This document shows, piece after piece, positions 50,559-59,334 of a stretch of DNA of 64,000 nucleotides. The position numbers and the translations under genes are program-made. The stretch spans positions 124,001 to 188,000 of the forward strand of contig NZ_AP024714.1 of the NCBI RefSeq assembly GCF_033126985.1. The letters are read 5' to 3'. The notes beneath the pieces were generated by a model. The model was not told the DNA's origin. It did no database searches and worked only from the letters and a program-made list of their open reading frames with translations. Every line of letters begins with the position of its first letter. Position 1 is the first letter of the stretch. Source of the DNA: Methylomarinovum caldicuralii. GTDB taxonomy: Bacteria > Pseudomonadota > Gammaproteobacteria > Methylococcales > Methylothermaceae.

Positions 50559-50784
50559 GAAAGGACACGGAGCGGTCCAGGGCCACGGTATCGTCGCCGG
50601 CCGGGGTACCGCCTCCGGCCGCGGCCTGGTGATCTATCGACAGAATGGTCAGTGGCGCTATCGCAAAGGTGAAGGCACCGTTTCCGGACAGGGCATCGCC
50701 ATCGGCCGAGGCGCCGCCCGCGGCCGCGGCGTTGCCGCCGGCCAGGGACGCGCCAAGGGCCATGGCCGCAAATGGCCGTTCTGA
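50559..50784 (+). pseudogene. 3' end of a glycine hexapeptide-repeat protein
   Basis: About 75 residues visible, cut off on the left by intron C. Regular GxGxxx units: GHGAVQ, GHGIVA, GRGTAS, GRGLVI, then a short non-repeat (YRQNGQWRYRKG) and GQGIAI, GRGAAR, GRGVAA, GQGRAK. An ATG straddles the junction (50557-50559), so a short peptide could still be made. No family recognised. Stop is one base before the DUF1800 start, so it was the first gene of that operon. Confidence 0.6.
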
Positions 50785-50785
50785 C

Positions 50786-52198
50786 ATGCATGCTGGCGAT
50801 CCCACCGTCCATCTGCTGCGGCGCACCGGTTTCGGCATCCGGGCCGGAGAGTTGCGTCAGGCCAAAGAGATGGGTTGGCAGACCTGGCTGGAAAACCAGT
50901 TGTCTCCGGAAACCATCGACGATTCAGCGGTGGACGATCAACTCAAGCGCTTCTTCCCCACCCTCGACAAAACCGCCGGGGCGCTGGCGACCCGTGATCG
51001 AAACCGCCTGCGACGCACGATGCTGGAACTGAAAGCGGCCCGCCTGCTGCTGGCCTTGTTCAGCCGCCGCCAGCTGTTCGAGGTGATGGTGGAATTCTGG
51101 AGCGACCACTTCAACATCTACCACCGGGACGGTCCGGTAAAGTTCCTGAAAACGGTGGACGACCGCGAGGTCGTCCGCCGGCATGCCCTGGGCCGTTTCG
51201 CCGACCTGCTGCAGGCATCGGCCACCAGCCCCGCCATGCTGGTGTATCTGGACAATCACCGCAACAGACGCCGCGGCCCCAACGAAAACTATGCCCGCGA
51301 GCTGATGGAACTGCATACCGTCGGCAGCGACGGCGGCTACTCCCAAGCGGACGTGGAGGCCGTTGCCCGTTGTTTCACCGGCTGGGGTGTCGATCGCCAG
51401 ACCGGGGCGTTTCGCTTCTACCCTCGGCGCCACGACGACGGCGCCAAGACAGTGATGGGCCTGGAAATACCCGCCGGCGGGGGCATGGAGGACGGCCTTC
51501 AGGTACTGGCGCATTTGCTCCAGGTGCCTCACCCCGAAGGGCCGGAACTGCGGGCCAACGCCCGCCTCATCGCCACCAAGCTCTGCCGCCGTTTTGTGGC
51601 TGACGAACCCCCACCGCAATTGGTTGGCCGGATCGCCCGCCGTTGGCAAGAGACGGACGGCGACATCCGCGAAACCCTGGCGTTTCTGTTGCGCTCCGAG
51701 GCATTCTTCAGCCAGGCCATTCCCAAGGTCAAGCGGCCGCTTCACTTCGTCTGCAGTGCCCTGCGTCAGACGGGAGCTGAAATCGGCGACCTGCTGCAGG
51801 CGACCGCCACCTTGCTCAAGGTGCTGCGCCGCCTGGGACACTCCTCCTTCGACCATCCGACGCCGGACGGTTATCCCGACGCCGCCGCCCCTTGGCTGGG
51901 CGCCGACGGCCTGCTGCAGCGCTGGCGCTTCAGCCTCCGGCTCGCCCGGGACCAACTGCCTGGGTTCCGGCTGGACCGGGAACGTTTGACCGCCGGCGCC
52001 CGGACGCCGGCGGCCATCATCGAACGCCTGGAGGTCAATCTGTTTCCCGACGGCATACCCGAGGGGCTGCGCCGGCAGATGGTGGATGTATTGGCCCGCG
52101 GGACCGATCCTGCTCAACCCCTGGGCAGCGACCGGGATCGGCGCATCGCGGCTGCCGTTGCCCTGGCGCTGGCCAGCCCGGCGTTTCAGGTTTATTGA
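50786..52198 (+). CDS. DUF1800 family protein
   Basis: 470 residues. Start at 50786 gives the standard N-terminus with HLLRRTGFG. Other family marks: FWSDHFNIY, RRGPNENYARELMELHTVGSDGGYSQADV (about 170-198) and CRRFVADEPP. DUF1800 proteins almost always precede a DUF1501 protein, as here, and the pair is thought to act outside the cytoplasm on surface polymers; no activity is established. Confidence 0.9.
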   Translation: MHAGDPTVHLLRRTGFGIRAGELRQAKEMGWQTWLENQLSPETIDDSAVDDQLKRFFPTLDKTAGALATRDRNRLRRTMLELKAARLLLALFSRRQLFEVMVEFWSDHFNIYHRDGPVKFLKTVDDREVVRRHALGRFADLLQASATSPAMLVYLDNHRNRRRGPNENYARELMELHTVGSDGGYSQADVEAVARCFTGWGVDRQTGAFRFYPRRHDDGAKTVMGLEIPAGGGMEDGLQVLAHLLQVPHPEGPELRANARLIATKLCRRFVADEPPPQLVGRIARRWQETDGDIRETLAFLLRSEAFFSQAIPKVKRPLHFVCSALRQTGAEIGDLLQATATLLKVLRRLGHSSFDHPTPDGYPDAAAPWLGADGLLQRWRFSLRLARDQLPGFRLDRERLTAGARTPAAIIERLEVNLFPDGIPEGLRRQMVDVLARGTDPAQPLGSDRDRRIAAAVALALASPAFQVY

Positions 52199-52211
52199 AG
52201 GAGGTTCCCCC

Positions 52212-53378
52212 ATGTCTCTGAACCGACGCGAATTCATCAAAGTGATGGCGGTCGCCGGGATGTCGCCCTGGACGCCGCGGCTTGGATGGGCGCAGGAACC
52301 GACGGCAAGGCAAAACAGGGCGCTCGTCTGTCTGTTTTTGCGCGGTGGCGCCGATGCGGTCAACCTGCTGGCACCCTATGCCGACCCCCTTTACCGCCAA
52401 CTGCGGCCCACTTTGGCCCTTCCGGAACCAGGGGTGGCGGGGGGCGTGTTGCCCCTGGACAGCCAGCTGGGCTTGCCTCCAACCCTGGAACCGCTGTTGC
52501 CCCTGTACCGATCCGGCGATCTTGCCCTGGTGTCCCTGTGCGGCCTTGGGAACGACAGCCGCTCCCACTTCGACCGCCAGCGGTGGATGGAGGCCGGTGG
52601 CGACGGGATCCCGGTTCCCGGCGACGGCTGGCTCGCCCGCGCCCTGGCCCAGACCGATCTCCCAACGCCGGTAGCGGCAGTCGGTTTCGGCGGACGCCTG
52701 CCCTTTGCGCTTAGCGGCGCCAGCGCCGTCGCCATCCGGGATTTGGACCGTTTCGGCTTGCCAGCCAAACACATGTCGGCCCTGACCCAGCTGTATGAGG
52801 GGGGAAACCTGGTGAGCCAGGCCGGACAGCAGACGCTGGCGGCGCTGAACTTCATCGGCAACGCCTCTCTGCCGCCCCAAGGGAGCGATTATCCTGATTC
52901 TTCCCTGGGACGGGATCTGGCCCAGACCGCCCGGCTCATCAAGAGCGGCATCGGCCTGCGGGCCTTCTGTCTCGACAGCGGCGGCTGGGACACCCATGCC
53001 AATCAGGCCGCCACCCTGGCTGCCCGCCTCGACGATCTCGCCCGCTCCCTGGCGGCCTTTCACGCCGATCTGGGAGCGCAGATGACCAACACCTGTGTGG
53101 TGGTCATGAGCGAATTCGGGCGCCGGGTCGCGGAGAACGCCTCCGGTGGCACCGATCACGGCCATGGCGGGGTCATGCTGGTGCTCGGGGGCGGGGTTCA
53201 GGGGGGAAAGATCTATGGAGACCGGCCGGATCTCAGCGACCTGTACGGCCCCGGAGATCTGCCGGTGACCACCGACTACCGTTCCGTGCTGGCGGAAGCG
53301 GTGACAGTTACCCTGGGCGTGAGCGATCTAAAGACCGTCTTCCCCGGTTTCCAGCCTCAAGTTCTGGGCCTGTTTTGA
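52212..53378 (+). CDS. DUF1501 family, Tat-type exported protein
   Basis: 388 residues. The N-terminus NRREFIKVMAVAGMS is a twin-arginine-like signal. Alkaline-phosphatase-fold family marks: FLRGGADAVNLLAPY, SRSHFDRQRWMEAG, LDSGGWDTHANQA, VVVMSEFGRRVAENASGGTDHGHGG. GGAGG lies before the ATG. Partner of DUF1800. Converges with and overlaps the glycosyltransferase gene by 22 bases. Confidence 0.9.
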   Translation: MSLNRREFIKVMAVAGMSPWTPRLGWAQEPTARQNRALVCLFLRGGADAVNLLAPYADPLYRQLRPTLALPEPGVAGGVLPLDSQLGLPPTLEPLLPLYRSGDLALVSLCGLGNDSRSHFDRQRWMEAGGDGIPVPGDGWLARALAQTDLPTPVAAVGFGGRLPFALSGASAVAIRDLDRFGLPAKHMSALTQLYEGGNLVSQAGQQTLAALNFIGNASLPPQGSDYPDSSLGRDLAQTARLIKSGIGLRAFCLDSGGWDTHANQAATLAARLDDLARSLAAFHADLGAQMTNTCVVVMSEFGRRVAENASGGTDHGHGGVMLVLGGGVQGGKIYGDRPDLSDLYGPGDLPVTTDYRSVLAEAVTVTLGVSDLKTVFPGFQPQVLGLF

Positions 53379-54448
53379 GAGATAGACGCTCGGTTCGGTG
53401 CCGACTGCCCGGTTGGTGCGACCACCTCAACCTGCCGCCAGATGGCATCAATCCAGTCCGGATCGATCCGTCCCGAGCCCGCCTTAAGCCAGGCGACGAT
53501 GGCGGCGGCCACGTCCGGATAACGCACTTGCACCGCCCTGCCGCTTTCGAGCCAGGCGGCCACCGTGTCCTGGTCGAGGCGCGCCATCACCGTCCCCCAG
53601 CCCAGTTCCGCCAGCGCCTTGGCGTTGCAGCATTGCTCCCACTGGCCCTTCAGGGGTTTGCTGAGGATCTTCTTGCCGGCCGCCAATGCCTCGGAGATGA
53701 ACTCGAAACCGCTGTTGCAGATCACCCCGGCGGAGGCCGCCAGATCCTGCTGGAAACCGTCGCGGGAAAAGGGATGGAAACGCAGGTTGCGGTCCGCGTA
53801 GGGGACGGGCACCTGGCTGTGGTAAACATGGAAACGCCAGCGGGGAAAGTTGAGCAGCAGGCGGCGAATGTCGGCCAGCGACTCGAAGGGAAGATAGACC
53901 AGGATCCGGCGTGGATCGGTTGCCTGCACCGGTAACGGTTCCACCAGCGGTGGCAGAATCGGCTGACCGAAGTGATGCCAGTGCAGCCCCAGTCCCAGCG
54001 GCGCCGGCGCGTACCAGCGCAGCAGCAACCGTGCGTGCCAGCCGCCGCGGCATTTGGGAATGGCGTAACGGAACGCCTGCTGATGGCCGAGGCCGATTAC
54101 CGGCACGCCGTCCAGGCGGGCCGCCCAGGCCGACACCGGCTCGAAGTCGTTGAGCACCAGATCGAAACCGCGCAGATCCAGCGCCTGGACATCGTGGATG
54201 AAGCCGGGCAAATCCCGCACCCTGGCCAGGGTGCGCAGGTAATCGATCCGCCCCTTGCGGGAGACGAACGTCAGGCCGCGGCGCCACCACCAGTCGCCGA
54301 AGACCTCCATGTCGAAAAACTTTTCCCGCGGCCGGCCGCTGAACAGATACTGGACCTCGATCCCTGCGGCCCTGAGGGCCGGGGCCATGACCCGGGCGCG
54401 GGTCAGGTGACCGTTGCCGGTTCCCTGAACGCCGTAGAGTATCCTCAT
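53357..54448 (-). CDS. Glycosyltransferase, MJ1255/VC2487 family
   Basis: 363 residues from the ATG at 54448, which overlaps the PAP2 stop (ATGA). GT-B-like: MRILYGVQGTGNGHLTRA at the start, DLVLNDFEP (about 105), and nucleotide-sugar site CNSGFEFISEALAAGKKILSKPLKGQWEQ (about 280-308). Membership in UDP-sugar transferases is by fold. Next to PAP2, olsBA and a PlcP-like gene it would fit glycolipid synthesis replacing phospholipid; inferred from context. Confidence 0.8.
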   Translation of the reverse strand: MRILYGVQGTGNGHLTRARVMAPALRAAGIEVQYLFSGRPREKFFDMEVFGDWWWRRGLTFVSRKGRIDYLRTLARVRDLPGFIHDVQALDLRGFDLVLNDFEPVSAWAARLDGVPVIGLGHQQAFRYAIPKCRGGWHARLLLRWYAPAPLGLGLHWHHFGQPILPPLVEPLPVQATDPRRILVYLPFESLADIRRLLLNFPRWRFHVYHSQVPVPYADRNLRFHPFSRDGFQQDLAASAGVICNSGFEFISEALAAGKKILSKPLKGQWEQCCNAKALAELGWGTVMARLDQDTVAAWLESGRAVQVRYPDVAAAIVAWLKAGSGRIDPDWIDAIWRQVEVVAPTGQSAPNRASISQNRPRT

Positions 54449-54972
54449 CCGCCCATCCAGCCGAGGGTGGCCAGGGCGCAGAGGCTCCCCATCAACGCAC
54501 CGGCGGCGATGTCGGCAGGATAATGCACACCGAGAAAGATGCGCGACAGCCCTACCAGTACCGCCCACAGGAAGACCGCCGGCGAGACCACGGGATAGAA
54601 CCAGGCCAGCAGAATGGCGGTGGCGAAGGCGGCTGAAGTGTGGCCGGAGGGAAAGCTGAATTCGTCGGAGGGGACGATATGGCTGCGGAAGCCGGCCAGG
54701 CGCGTCTGCGGCCGCCCCCGCTTTAAGCTGTTCTTGAGCAGAAAATACAGCGGCCGCTCAAGGGCGAAGGTGGCGATGCCGGCGGTCAGGAACCACTCGC
54801 CCCGCGCCCCGTCGACCCACCACAGCCAGCAGCCCAGCAGGATGTACCAGCCCCCGTCGCCGCTGCGGGAGATCCAGCGGCTGGCGGTCACCAGCAACTG
54901 GTAGCTGCGGCGCTTAAGAAACCAGAGAAACAGGGCCTCATCGTAGCTTTGCAGGGATTGCAACAAACGCAT
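54445..54972 (-). CDS. PAP2-family membrane phosphatase
   Basis: 175 residues, about five membrane segments. Phosphatase motifs are complete: KNSLKRGRP, PSGHTSA and SRIFLGVHYPAD. Dephosphorylates a lipid phosphate such as phosphatidic acid to diacylglycerol, the acceptor for a glycosyltransferase. Operon with the glycosyltransferase; candidate Pho box 49 bp upstream. Confidence 0.9.
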   Translation of the reverse strand: MRLLQSLQSYDEALFLWFLKRRSYQLLVTASRWISRSGDGGWYILLGCWLWWVDGARGEWFLTAGIATFALERPLYFLLKNSLKRGRPQTRLAGFRSHIVPSDEFSFPSGHTSAAFATAILLAWFYPVVSPAVFLWAVLVGLSRIFLGVHYPADIAAGALMGSLCALATLGWMGG

Positions 54973-55020
54973 GGCGCACGCTCCTTTCGGCTTGAACCTG
55001 CTCGAAGATAGCGCCCGAAG

Positions 55021-55038
55021 ATGACAAAACGATCACCG
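55021..55038 (-). promoter_or_regulatory. Candidate Pho box before PAP2/glycosyltransferase
   Basis: Minus strand CGGTGAT-CGTT-TTGTCAT: two 7-base half-sites four bases apart, matching the PhoB consensus CTGTCAT at 5/7 and 6/7. Confidence 0.5.
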
Positions 55039-55064
55039 TTTGGTTACCGATTCTTGACCGTACA

Positions 55065-55104
55065 CTGCCACGAAACCGTCATGCATTCTTCGCATGCCTG
55101 TCAC
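55065..55104 (+). promoter_or_regulatory. Candidate Pho box before olsB
   Basis: CTGCCAC-GAAA-CCGTCAT (55065-55082): half-sites 5/7 and 6/7 against CTGTCAT at the canonical 11-bp spacing, plus a further CTGTCAC at 55098-55104, in phase at two more turns. 50 bp before the olsB start. Confidence 0.55.
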
Positions 55105-55153
55105 ATCGCCTCTCTATGGTTGCCGGAAAATCCACAACTCAAGGGAAACTGCC

Positions 55154-55936
55154 ATGAAAAACGACCTTCCCACCGGCAACTGGCAATGGTCCGCCCCTTC
55201 CCCACGGCGTTACCAGTCGTTCGTCGCCCTCAGTCCCCAAACCGTGGAGGCGGCCTGCCGGCTGCGTTACCGGGTGTTCGCCGAGGAAATGGGCGCCCGC
55301 CTGGCGGGTGACGGGCTGGATCATGACCGCTTCGATCCTTACTGCGATCACCTGGTCGTCCACGACCAGCGGGAGGACCGCATCGTCGGCACCACCCGCC
55401 TGCTCAGCGATGCCGCGGCGCGCCGCAGCGGCGGTTTCTACTCCCAGCAGGAATTCGATCTCGATACGGTACTGACCCTGGAAGGACGTTTTCTCGAAGT
55501 GGGACGCACCTGCATCGATCCTGACTGCCGCGGCGGTGCCGTGCTGTCCACGCTGTGGTCCGGACTGGCGCGTTTCGCCATCGAACGGGGTTTCGACTAC
55601 CTCATGGGTTGCGCCAGCATTCCGCCGGGGCCGGGCGGTTTCGCCGTCAAGGCGTTTTACCGCCGGCTCACCCCGGAGCAACAGGGCCCGCAATGGTTGA
55701 ACGTACAATCCCTGCGGCCGGTACCCGATTACCTTCGCTGCGAGCGGGACGATTGCGGCGTCCCACCGTTGCTGCAGACCTATCTGCGCCTGGGTGCCTG
55801 GGTGTGCGGCGATCCTTACTGGGATGAAGACTTCAACTGTATGGACGTCTTCATCCTGTTGCCCTTAAAGCACCTCAAGGCCCGGTACTCACGCCGTTTC
55901 ATCCGTCATCCCGCGGAAATCCGTGGCCATGCGTAA
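55154..55936 (+). CDS. olsB: OlsB-like ornithine N-acyltransferase
   Basis: 260 residues from the ATG at 55154 (AAGGGA upstream). GNAT-related acyltransferase using acyl-ACP to acylate ornithine, first step of ornithine-lipid synthesis. Family marks: AACRLRYRVFAEEMGA, FLEVGRTCIDPDCRGGAVLSTLW and DYLMGCASIPPG. Directly followed and overlapped by an OlsA-type acyltransferase, which supports the assignment over a generic GNAT. Confidence 0.85.
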   Translation: MKNDLPTGNWQWSAPSPRRYQSFVALSPQTVEAACRLRYRVFAEEMGARLAGDGLDHDRFDPYCDHLVVHDQREDRIVGTTRLLSDAAARRSGGFYSQQEFDLDTVLTLEGRFLEVGRTCIDPDCRGGAVLSTLWSGLARFAIERGFDYLMGCASIPPGPGGFAVKAFYRRLTPEQQGPQWLNVQSLRPVPDYLRCERDDCGVPPLLQTYLRLGAWVCGDPYWDEDFNCMDVFILLPLKHLKARYSRRFIRHPAEIRGHA

Positions 55937-56666
55937 TCTCCCGAGGGCATTGGGACGGGGCGGGCTGATTCTGCTGTGGCTGAGCGGCGGCGCCGTCGTC
56001 CTGGTGGCCGTGTTTCCCTGGCTCCGCCATTCCCCCCGGCGCCGTGACGCCATCCGTCTATCCTGGTTCCGGGGCCTGGGGCGGATTTTGGGCCTCCGCC
56101 TGGAGACCTGCGGCAGGCCCGCCTCCGGCCCGGTGCTGGTGGTCGCCAATCACATCAGCTGGCTGGATATCGTGGTCCTCGGCTGCCAGGCCCCGATGAC
56201 CTTCGTCGCCAAAGCCGAAGTGGCAAGCTGGCCCCTGCTTGGATTTCTCGCCCGCCACAGCGGCACGCTGTTCATCGCCCGCCGCGATCTTCGCAACATC
56301 CGCCAGGTGAATCAGGCGGTCACAAAGCGCCTGCAAAACGGCGAGCGGGTGGTGATCTTCCCCGAAGGGACCACCACCCCCGGTAACCAGGTACTGCCTT
56401 TCACCAGCGCCTTGCTGCAGGCCGCCATCGACGCCCGAGCGCCGGTGCAGCCGGTCACCCTCCAATATCCGGGCGAGACGGCAACGGCAGCGCCCTTTAT
56501 TGGCGACGACACCTTTCTTGCCTCCCTTTGGCGGATTCTGCGGCTGTCCCGCGTGGAAGCCCGCTGCCGGTGGCATCCACCGCTGCGCGGCGGCCGGCGC
56601 CGGATTCTGGCGGACCGGGCCCGAGATCTCATCGCCGCCACCTTCCCCGAGAGGCTGGCCGGTTAA
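55929..56666 (+). CDS. olsA: OlsA-like lysophospholipid/lyso-ornithine lipid acyltransferase
   Basis: 245 residues (ATG 55929; GTG 55923 possible), overlapping olsB by eight bases. PlsC domain with N-terminal membrane helix (LILLWLSGGAVVLVAVF), HX4D motif in NHISWLD and substrate motif FPEGTTTPGN. Esterifies the hydroxyl of lyso-ornithine lipid. Also compatible with general 1-acylglycerol-3-phosphate acyltransferase; the olsB coupling favours OlsA. Converges with plcP. Confidence 0.8.
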   Translation: MRNLPRALGRGGLILLWLSGGAVVLVAVFPWLRHSPRRRDAIRLSWFRGLGRILGLRLETCGRPASGPVLVVANHISWLDIVVLGCQAPMTFVAKAEVASWPLLGFLARHSGTLFIARRDLRNIRQVNQAVTKRLQNGERVVIFPEGTTTPGNQVLPFTSALLQAAIDARAPVQPVTLQYPGETATAAPFIGDDTFLASLWRILRLSRVEARCRWHPPLRGGRRRILADRARDLIAATFPERLAG

Positions 56667-57451
56667 CCGGCCAGCGCCAGGTCTGCTTTTTCCTTGACTT
56701 CAAGCAACCGGGCGCTCTCCGTCACCCAGTGAATCAGGCGCCAACGTCCCTGAACATCTTCCACCAGCGCTGTGCAATTCTCGACCCAGTCGCCGCAGTT
56801 GCCATAGAATCCGGCGCGATCCTCGCGCAGCGCCGGATGATGGATATGGCCGCAAATCACACCATCGTATCCACGGCGGCTGACGTTGTGCAGCAGGGCT
56901 TCCTCGTAGTCGGCGATGTAGCGTTGGGCGTTTTTGACCCGCGACTTCAGAAAGCCGGCCAGCGACCAGTAGGGAAGCCCCCGACGCGCCCGGTACAGGT
57001 TTACCCAGCGATTGATTTCCACCAGGGTATCGTAGGTGAAGCAGCCAAGGACGCTCAACAAGCCGCCGGCAGTGATGACGGTGTCGTATTCGTCCCCATG
57101 CAGCACCAGCAGACGGCGCCCGTTGACCGCCTCATGCACGCAGCGTTCCCGTAACTGGATGCCATTGAACTCCGTTCCCAGATAACCACGCAGCAGTTCG
57201 TCATGATTACCGGGAATGTAGATCACCTCCGTGCCGCTACGGGCCATGTTGAAAAATCTCTGCGCCACGGCTTGGTGCAAATCGGACCAATACCAGCCCC
57301 CTTTTCGCAGGCGCCAGAGATCGAGAATGTCTCCCACCAGATAGAGTCTTTCGCACTGGACGTGACGCAGGAAGTCCAGCAGATATTCGGCTTTGCAACT
57401 GCGGGTTCCGAGATGAACGTCGGAAATGCAAACGGTGCGGAATTCAAGCAT
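56663..57451 (-). CDS. plcP: PlcP-like phospholipase C / LpxH-family metallophosphoesterase
   Basis: 262 residues. Calcineurin-type metal ligands in order: ISDVHLG (about 9), GDILDLW (40), GNHDE (81), HGDEYD (118), GHIHHP (200). The insertion LPYWSLAGFLKSRVKNAQRYI is typical of the PlcP subgroup, which is often annotated as UDP-diacylglucosamine diphosphatase. PlcP converts membrane phospholipid to diacylglycerol under phosphate limitation. Neighbours (olsBA, PAP2, glycosyltransferase, phoA) and a candidate Pho box upstream support PlcP over lipid A synthesis. GAGG precedes the ATG. Confidence 0.75.
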   Translation of the reverse strand: MLEFRTVCISDVHLGTRSCKAEYLLDFLRHVQCERLYLVGDILDLWRLRKGGWYWSDLHQAVAQRFFNMARSGTEVIYIPGNHDELLRGYLGTEFNGIQLRERCVHEAVNGRRLLVLHGDEYDTVITAGGLLSVLGCFTYDTLVEINRWVNLYRARRGLPYWSLAGFLKSRVKNAQRYIADYEEALLHNVSRRGYDGVICGHIHHPALREDRAGFYGNCGDWVENCTALVEDVQGRWRLIHWVTESARLLEVKEKADLALAG

Positions 57452-57529
57452 GGCAACCTCATTAAGAGATGTCGAGACCTGAATCTGGGCCTTCGATTAA
57501 AAAGGCCTTCCCTGGCCGGGATGGAGGCT

Positions 57530-57607
57530 TTAAGCGCTCTTGGAAGAGAGGTGGATCGTCGACAGGAGGCAAAGGAACACAAAAGCCAACATGAAGGATT
57601 CCAGCAT
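57530..57607 (-). CDS. Possible 25-residue hydrophobic peptide
   Basis: MLESFMLAFVFLCLLSTIHL and five more residues, with AAAGGGTG upstream of the ATG. One membrane segment. An in-frame ATG at 57673 would lengthen it to 47 residues but lies upstream of the start of transcription expected from the Pho box. Weak call. Confidence 0.25.
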   Translation of the reverse strand: MLESFMLAFVFLCLLSTIHLSSKSA

Positions 57608-57687
57608 AACGATCACCCTTTGGGGATTTGTGGAGATCATCGTCAGACCAGGCAACGGCCTGACGGTGAGCATTGAACCACCTTTTG

Positions 57688-57716
57688 TTGACAGGTGGAT
57701 GAAGTTAAGATGAAGA
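57688..57716 (-). promoter_or_regulatory. Candidate triple Pho box before plcP
   Basis: Minus strand TCTTCAT-CTTA-ACTTCAT-CCAC-CTGTCAA: three half-sites at exact 11-bp steps, the third 6/7 to CTGTCAT, the first two 4/7. TTCAAT 10 bases further could be the -10. It lies 237 bp before the plcP start. Confidence 0.5.
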
Positions 57717-57897
57717 AACCGTTTCAGCGGGGAGGCGTCTGAGAAGCCTGTCAAGTGAAGCCTGAAATTGATCTCTTTGCACAGATTTTTCTGAGAACTC
57801 CGGGGGCGCCAGCCAAAGATTACCAATGTGCCTGGGGAGAACTTTCCGTCATTGTAGTCGCAGAAAATTTTTATCCTTGTGCTTACCAGAATTCGCC

Positions 57898-59334
57898 TCA
57901 TCGCCGCCTTGCGGCTGGATCAATGCGGGATGCGGCCCTCATCACGTGAAAGATGACATTCTGTTCCTGCACGCCATGCACAAGATAAGCCCCCGCACCT
58001 GTGGCATAGATGGCCACGTCTTCACCTGCATGGGTTTCCGCCCCCAGAGGAACAAGCGCTTCCTGATGATAGCCCTCATCAGTGGTATCGATGGCACTCA
58101 GGTCATGGCGGCCGGCAGCGATGGGGTATTCATAACGGCTGTCGCCCCCCGTCTTCAGGAACGCGAATCCACGTCCATTGGCATAGGACAGCGTGGTGTA
58201 GGGCAAACCGTCGGCGGCAAGTTCCGGTTCCGATTTCGCATTACCAGAGGCATCATTACCCACCACCTTGCCCAGGATGGGATTGCCGCGGGTGGGATAA
58301 CCTCCGATCGTCAACACGTGACTGTGATCGGCGGTGACGATAATGAGGGTTTCGGCAGGATCGGTTTTCTGCATCGCCACCCTCACGGCCTTGGCTAGCT
58401 CGATGGTCTCATCCAGGGCCCGGAAAGCGTTGCCGGCGTGATGGGCATGGTCGATCCGCCCACCTTCCACCATCAGAAAATACCCCTTGGGATTTTTCTG
58501 CAGGATATCAATTGCCTTGGCCGTCATTTCCGGCAGCGTGGGTTCGCCACCGGCGTCGGCAGGGCGGTCATGGTGGTATTTCATATGGGAGGGTTCGAAC
58601 AGTCCCAGGAGATGCTCGACCCCGGCCGGGGCGACTGCCTGAAACTGGGCCTGATTCCAGACATAAACTGCATTCGGATGGCGTGAGAGCCATTCCCGGG
58701 TCAGGTCGCGTCCGTCTTCGCGTTCGCCGGCCTGACCGGGATATTCGGGATCGGCCTTCGTGTGGGGCAGAAAACCGCGCCGCCCCCCTCCCAAAACCAC
58801 CTCGATCCCATCACCATAGGGAAACTCCAATAACTGGCGGGCAATATCCTTGCATCTTGCAGCCTTGGCAGCCTCCGGCATGTTATGGTCGTCCTCCCAA
58901 TTGCGCTCCGGGACGTGGGCATAGGTCGCCGCCGGTGTGGCATGAGTCACCCGGGCGGTGGAGATCACCCCGGTGGCCATACCGGCCATTTCCGCTTCTT
59001 CGAGAAAGGTTCTGAGTCCGTGGCCTCGAGCGCTGGCGCAATCGCCACGGATCACATTTTCATCGACACCGATGACGCCGGCCTTGGTTTTGACCCCGGT
59101 CATCATGGCCGTCATGGTGCCGGCAGAATCAGGCGTCTGCTGATTGGTATTGTAGGTTTTCGACAGCGCCAGATAAGGGAACCTTTCGAAGCTGAGGAAA
59201 TTCTCCTCTCCCGGTTCACCGCGCCGTTGGCCCTCAAAAATCCGGGCTGCCGTGACAGTGGAAATACCCATGCCGTCACCGATAAACAGAATGACGTTGC
59301 TGGCCTTTCCGCGATTGGGGCGCAGACCTTCGGC
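57898..59334 (-). pseudogene. phoA: Alkaline phosphatase, N-terminus removed by an IS
   Basis: About 479 codons remain. Metal and catalytic sites: VILFIGDGMG (first Asp), the nucleophile in TPDSAGTMTAMM, EGGRIDHAHHAGN and TADHSHVL. The frame opens directly out of the IS4-type inverted repeat at 59334/59335, and the signal peptide expected before ASNVILFIGDG is missing. A GTG formed by the IS end (CAC on the plus strand) could start a cytoplasmic form, probably inactive. The lost 5' end should lie beyond the IS/intron block, outside the window. Confidence 0.85.

Noticed and set aside
45065-50570. IS66 8-bp target duplication around the first composite block
   Set aside because: Outer flanks ACCCGTTC and GAAAGGAC are not direct repeats; their partial inverted similarity is better explained by intron target pairing.
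57530-57901. 123-codon minus-strand frame before phoA
   Set aside because: It covers the candidate Pho box and has no domain. At most the last 25-47 codons could be a small peptide.
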